DNA of 64,000 nt, from positions 1-64,000 of the forward strand of contig NW_022985221.1 of assembly GCF_010093535.1 (NCBI RefSeq), in the 5' to 3' direction. The stretch is from Lindgomyces ingoldianus (taxonomy: Eukaryota > Ascomycota > Dothideomycetes > Pleosporales > Lindgomycetaceae). The notes under the pieces were generated by a model. The model saw only the letters and a list, made by a program, of their open reading frames with translations. It had not been told where the DNA came from and searched no databases. Numbering within the stretch: position 1 is the stretch's first letter; the number at the start of each line of letters is the position of its first letter. Below, one piece after another: positions 60,401 to 64,000 of this stretch. A program made the position numbers and the translations under genes.

Positions 60401-62821
60401 GACTCGACGGAGGATCTTCCACAGAGCGATTCGGCCTTGGCCCACGAGTTCGAGACGCTGAAGAGGCTGCATACAGAAAACGCACGACGGATGGCGGAGC
60501 TGAATCAGAACTACTCCGAGCTACAGGAACAACACCAAGACACTCTGGACTACGTGGAAGAGCTTAAGTCGGAGGTTCAGAAGGCGCAAATGGCACGTCC
60601 AAGTTCTCCCACAGCTCAGATAATTCGTCGCAAATCTAGCCAAAATGTGTTAGCTAACGATCGGTCGAACCGGGCTTTTGCCTCGCTACGTAATCTGGCT
60701 CTAGAAAACTTTGAAGAGCAACCAGACACCATCCAGAACTTCGAGCTCAACCTAAACGCTATCATGACTGAACTAGCTACCCGTTCTGAACGAGTGCAAG
60801 CGCTAGAGAATGAGGTCGCTTCTGTGAGAAAGGAAATGGAGGGCAAGATGACTCTGATCACTGGTCTCACGAGAGAGAGGTCAAGTTTGAAGGCCTCTTC
60901 GCCTATGGATATCTCTATTGTCGTATCTATGCAAGATCAACTCAAGCAAAGTGAGGAGCAAATGGAAAAGCTTAGAGAAGAGTATGCGCAGCGGGAGCAG
61001 GAACTTCAAGAGCAGATTGCAAATCTCAAAGCCACTTTCCAACCACCTGGCACCCAAGAAAAATCCCATACAGGTGCACAACTCCCAGTTGCAATTTCAA
61101 GGTCGATGGACGAGCACGCTAGCGACACCGACCAGGTACATGAAAAGCAAATTGCCGAACTTCAACGAGAGGTAGCTCAATGGCAGTCGAAGCATCTGGC
61201 AGCAATCGAGGCCACCAAGGTGTCTGAGAAGCAGCATCTTCGTAAAGTGCAAGAGCTCGAGTCCGCAATGAAGAAGCTAGAAGCTGACCACGCTTCTAAT
61301 ATCACTAACCTTGAGTTGTCTAAAGGCATCAATGCTAATGCTGAGATGGAACAAGCTAAGTCGAGGCACGAAGAGGCTATTTCTGCTTTGCAGGCTCAAG
61401 TCGACGAGCACAAGGCTACCGCGGTCAACAACGCTACGCGTCTGGCTGAGCTTGAGGAATCGCATGCCCGCATTCAAACTCAGGTGGAAGAAGATGCCCA
61501 GGCCATGCAACTTACGGAGAAAGAGCTTGAGACCCATAGGTCGCTTGTGGCGAACCTGGAGAAGCAGATCGAGGAACATAAAGGTGCCATTATGTTTCAT
61601 CAGCAAGGAATGGAGGCATTGAAGCATACCCACACAGCCGAACTCGATAGACTTACCGCCGAGATCTCAGTGCACGAGACTTCAAGCCAAGCACTTCAGG
61701 CAGACCTTAGCAAGGCCAAGGCGGACATGGCAAGTCTGCTTCAGGGAGTGTCATCTGCTTTGAACGAAGAGGCCGACATGGCCACGGTTCAGTCTCGGAT
61801 CGAGTCCCTCGTTGAGGAAAGGAAGTCTCTCGTCGTCCGGATGGACCAAGCGATGAGCGATTTGGAGTCGGCAAGGAACGAACTTTCAGAAGCCTCAGAT
61901 TCGATCAAAGCTCTCCGGGGTTCTGTAAATGAGCTTGAAAAGCTCAATGGAGAAACAATGATGGCACTCGAGAAAGTCAGCGAAAAGGAGCGCAAGAGCT
62001 CACGCCTTGTCCAGGAGCTTGAGGATCAGCTTAACCAAAATTGGGACCAGCACGAAGCAGCAAACAACCGGCTGTCTGCACTTCAGACAGAGCGTAGCCG
62101 CGAGCTTCAAGACGCTATTAACCGCAAAGAAGATATGGAGCGGGAAGTAGAGGAGTCCCGTGTGAAGATTGCTCTTCTAGAGGTAAGCGGCCGACCGCCA
62201 ATTTTATGTGCATGCTTGGCTGATCACTCGCAGTCTCAACTCGCAGATGCGAAGCGGAACTCCAACCGTGGGTCTGTCGATCCTCGGGAAGATCTTCACC
62301 GGTCGAACTCGAACAATTCGAATCTCCGCAAGAGTACCTCGCACACCTCCCTCCCTTCCCCGCCTCCGGCTATTCCCCTTCCTCCTCTCCCTGGAAGCCC
62401 TCCACCTACCACGACAAACGCACCGTCTCCTCCTACCTCTCGTCACCAGAGTAAGGACATAGCGCAGGCACAGCTTGTCGAGGACCAGGAAGCTCGTATC
62501 CGAACTATCGAGAAGCATCTCTTCGCTGAGAAACAGCTTACAGCCACCCTTGAAGATGCGTTGACTGATCTTGAGTCTTCCAGCCAGAAGATGAGGACCG
62601 ATCTCGACACCTACAAGAAGAAGTGTGCTGGTCTGGAAGAAGAACTAACTGTGATGAGGAAAGAGCGCAGCATGGCGCGACACTCGCTTCAAGCAGTTGA
62701 AGAGGAGCGTAACGCCCGTTTACGAGTCGAGGCCGAGCGTGCCCACTTAGAAGCTCGCATGGCCGCACTTAACAACAGCAACAAGAAGAAGAAAAACAAA
62801 AGCACGTTGAACTGCTTTTAG
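57410..62821 (+). CDS. Kinesin with N-terminal motor, possibly kinesin-4 type
   Basis: Five exons: 57410-57563, 57631-57954, 58027-58196, 58244-62182 and 62234-62821, giving 1724 residues. Introns are 67, 72, 47 and 51 nt with GT-AG ends; the last keeps the frame open if unspliced. The motor domain (about residues 48-440) shows the opening KVAVRVRPP, P-loop GQSGAGKS at 135-142, switch I NAKSSRSH at 284-291 and switch II DLAGSE at 340-345, so it should bind and hydrolyse ATP and walk on microtubules. About 450-1500 is mostly coiled coil with a serine/threonine-rich break; near 1560-1600 is a proline-rich stretch, then another coil and a lysine-rich tail KKKKNKS ending LNCF. Family choice rests on motor position and very long stalk and is not certain. 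The ATG at 57410 gives a serine-rich leader of about 45 residues, common in fungal kinesins. Confidence 0.93.
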
Positions 62822-63935
62822 TCTTCTTTTCCATACATCCATTCATCATCAGCGCTCCTCACTTTATACCCTGTACATCACCACCTCATCTGCTTTTACC
62901 GGCGCTCATGGACGGACGTTACATACCCCGATACAGTTCTTTACATTTTTGCTTCGATGGCACTTCCTTGCTTCTCCTTTTCATTCGAGATGTCGTTATG
63001 TAAACAAACGATTTGCAATGCCCGGCTGGACATATAGGTGGTGGACGTATATGAGGAACACGCCGGGGTCCCAGCCCACACACTTCTCTTCTTCTACATC
63101 CATGCTATTATGTCAGGGTCTATCCCGCCCCCCCTTTTTTAACCTTTACTTATCTTTAACTTCTCCGGGGGCTTAGTGGATCCTTTCTTTTCTTTTCTAT
63201 GGAGGAAAAATTGACTACGCTAAAATATGTGCAAATTGCGAATTTCCGGGGGAGATTTGAATCAACTGTTTGGAACTGGATTCACGAATTCCCATTTGAG
63301 AACCATATGCTTCCATGCATGCATCATTCTGGCTGGGGATGGAAATGGTTGATGACGGGCTTTTGCGATGAGATGAGGGCTTGGGGCTCGCTTTCACCCC
63401 GTTTCTTGTGGTTATTTTGCGGTGCTTTCTTGGTCATTTGTGTGATGGGTGAGTCAGAGGAGAGATGACATAGTCGGGGACACAGTGGACGTCGACCAGT
63501 GATCTATCTTGATCGTAGACGAGCTTATTTGACATACCCCTCTTCTCTTTCTCATTCATATGCGTTCCATTGTTCATTGTGAGTGATGTGTATCTGAAAC
63601 TTTGTGAATGGCCTTTGGTGAAGTGAGGGCTTCCCTATTGATGGCCTCGGTTCGGTTACCCAAATCACTTAAACATGTTTTGCAGGGTAATCAAGAGGAG
63701 CGACTCAGTTGAGCGAGTGAAATCATTCCTATTCATATCTTCACTCAGCTTGAATTAATATATGCCCTTGCTTTCCCATTCACGCTTTATGCTAAACTAG
63801 CCTATGTGGTAAGTAAAATCTATAAGAGTCTGGTATTACTTGTATTGCAACCCTACTTGATGTACTACTTGCCTTGATCTCGCATGAGTGAAGTGAAATA
63901 GTTCCTTACGCTAGTCCAAAATCAGCCTAGCTTCC
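62822..63935. other. 3' region of the kinesin gene and following intergenic DNA
   Basis: Pyrimidine-rich sequence follows the stop codon, as usual for a 3' untranslated region. An open frame of 89 codons at 63199-63468 has no domain and was not called. Confidence 0.5.
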
Positions 63936-64000
63936 ATGCCCCCCATCATTCATCCCGAACTCAAGCTCACCTCGAAATCAACCTCTACCATGCCAACCCT
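63936..64000 (+). CDS. Possible start of a further gene, cut by the window end
   Basis: An ATG at 63936 (context TTCCATGCC) opens a frame that remains open to the last base and begins MPPIIHPELKLTSK. About 21 codons are visible, too few for a family. It could equally be non-coding. Confidence 0.25.
   Translation, partial: MPPIIHPELKLTSKSTSTMPT

Noticed and set aside
63199..63468. 89-codon plus-strand frame after the kinesin gene
   Set aside because: No features; probably part of the 3' untranslated or intergenic region.
1..64000. tRNA, rRNA genes and CRISPR arrays
   Set aside because: No cloverleaf with a GGTTCGA-type T-loop, no rRNA-like stretch and no regularly spaced repeat array was seen; the repeats present are explained as LTRs, inverted ends and one 17-bp tandem array.

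Overview
The window looks like a chromosome segment from a filamentous ascomycete (Pezizomycotina). The genes have short GT-AG introns (46-72 nt, plus one of 171 nt). The sequence alternates between ordinary GC blocks and very AT-rich blocks full of mobile-element relics. In the relics both strands carry stops where CAG, CAA and TGG codons are expected, which is the signature of repeat-induced point mutation (RIP, C to T mainly at CpA). No species call is attempted.

Layout. (1) 1-25,657 is an AT-rich transposon nest. It holds a Gypsy-type LTR element on the minus strand cut by the window edge (1-6105), a Tc1-type DNA transposon (6154-7495), a short solo-LTR-like unit (7684-7836), a second Gypsy element of the same family on the plus strand (7934-21353) with a different Gypsy element inserted in it (9748-15409), and an inverted-repeat structure (22805-24700) carrying two solo LTRs. 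Most of these insertions have exact target-site duplications, so their order can be read. (2) 25,658-28,900 holds an unrecognised membrane protein gene and a Tc1 transposase remnant. (3) 28,965-43,600 is the gene block: dipeptidyl peptidase III, a GPI-anchored GH16-like glucanase, a DENN-domain coiled-coil protein, the box C/D snoRNP assembly factor Bcd1, and a small secreted cysteine-rich protein. (4) 44,209-50,091 is a RIP-mutated Copia-like LTR element. (5) 50,092-57,409 is gene-poor but not strongly AT-rich, with a probably broken membrane-protein gene next to the Copia element. (6) 57,410-62,821 is a five-exon kinesin, followed by a possible gene start at the window end.

The intact genes are mostly housekeeping (peptide turnover, Rab-type trafficking, snoRNP assembly, microtubule transport) and do not form a pathway. 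The accessory candidates are the membrane protein at 25,975 and the secreted 8-cysteine protein at 42,683, both beside AT-rich blocks. I found no new multi-gene system. The more interesting signals are the insertion history, an apparent fading of RIP towards the outer ends of three LTR elements, two introns whose length keeps the reading frame open, and a possible RIP-caused stop in a flanking gene.

Exon coordinates were worked out by eye from splice signals, frame continuity and family motifs; no alignment or database search was run.
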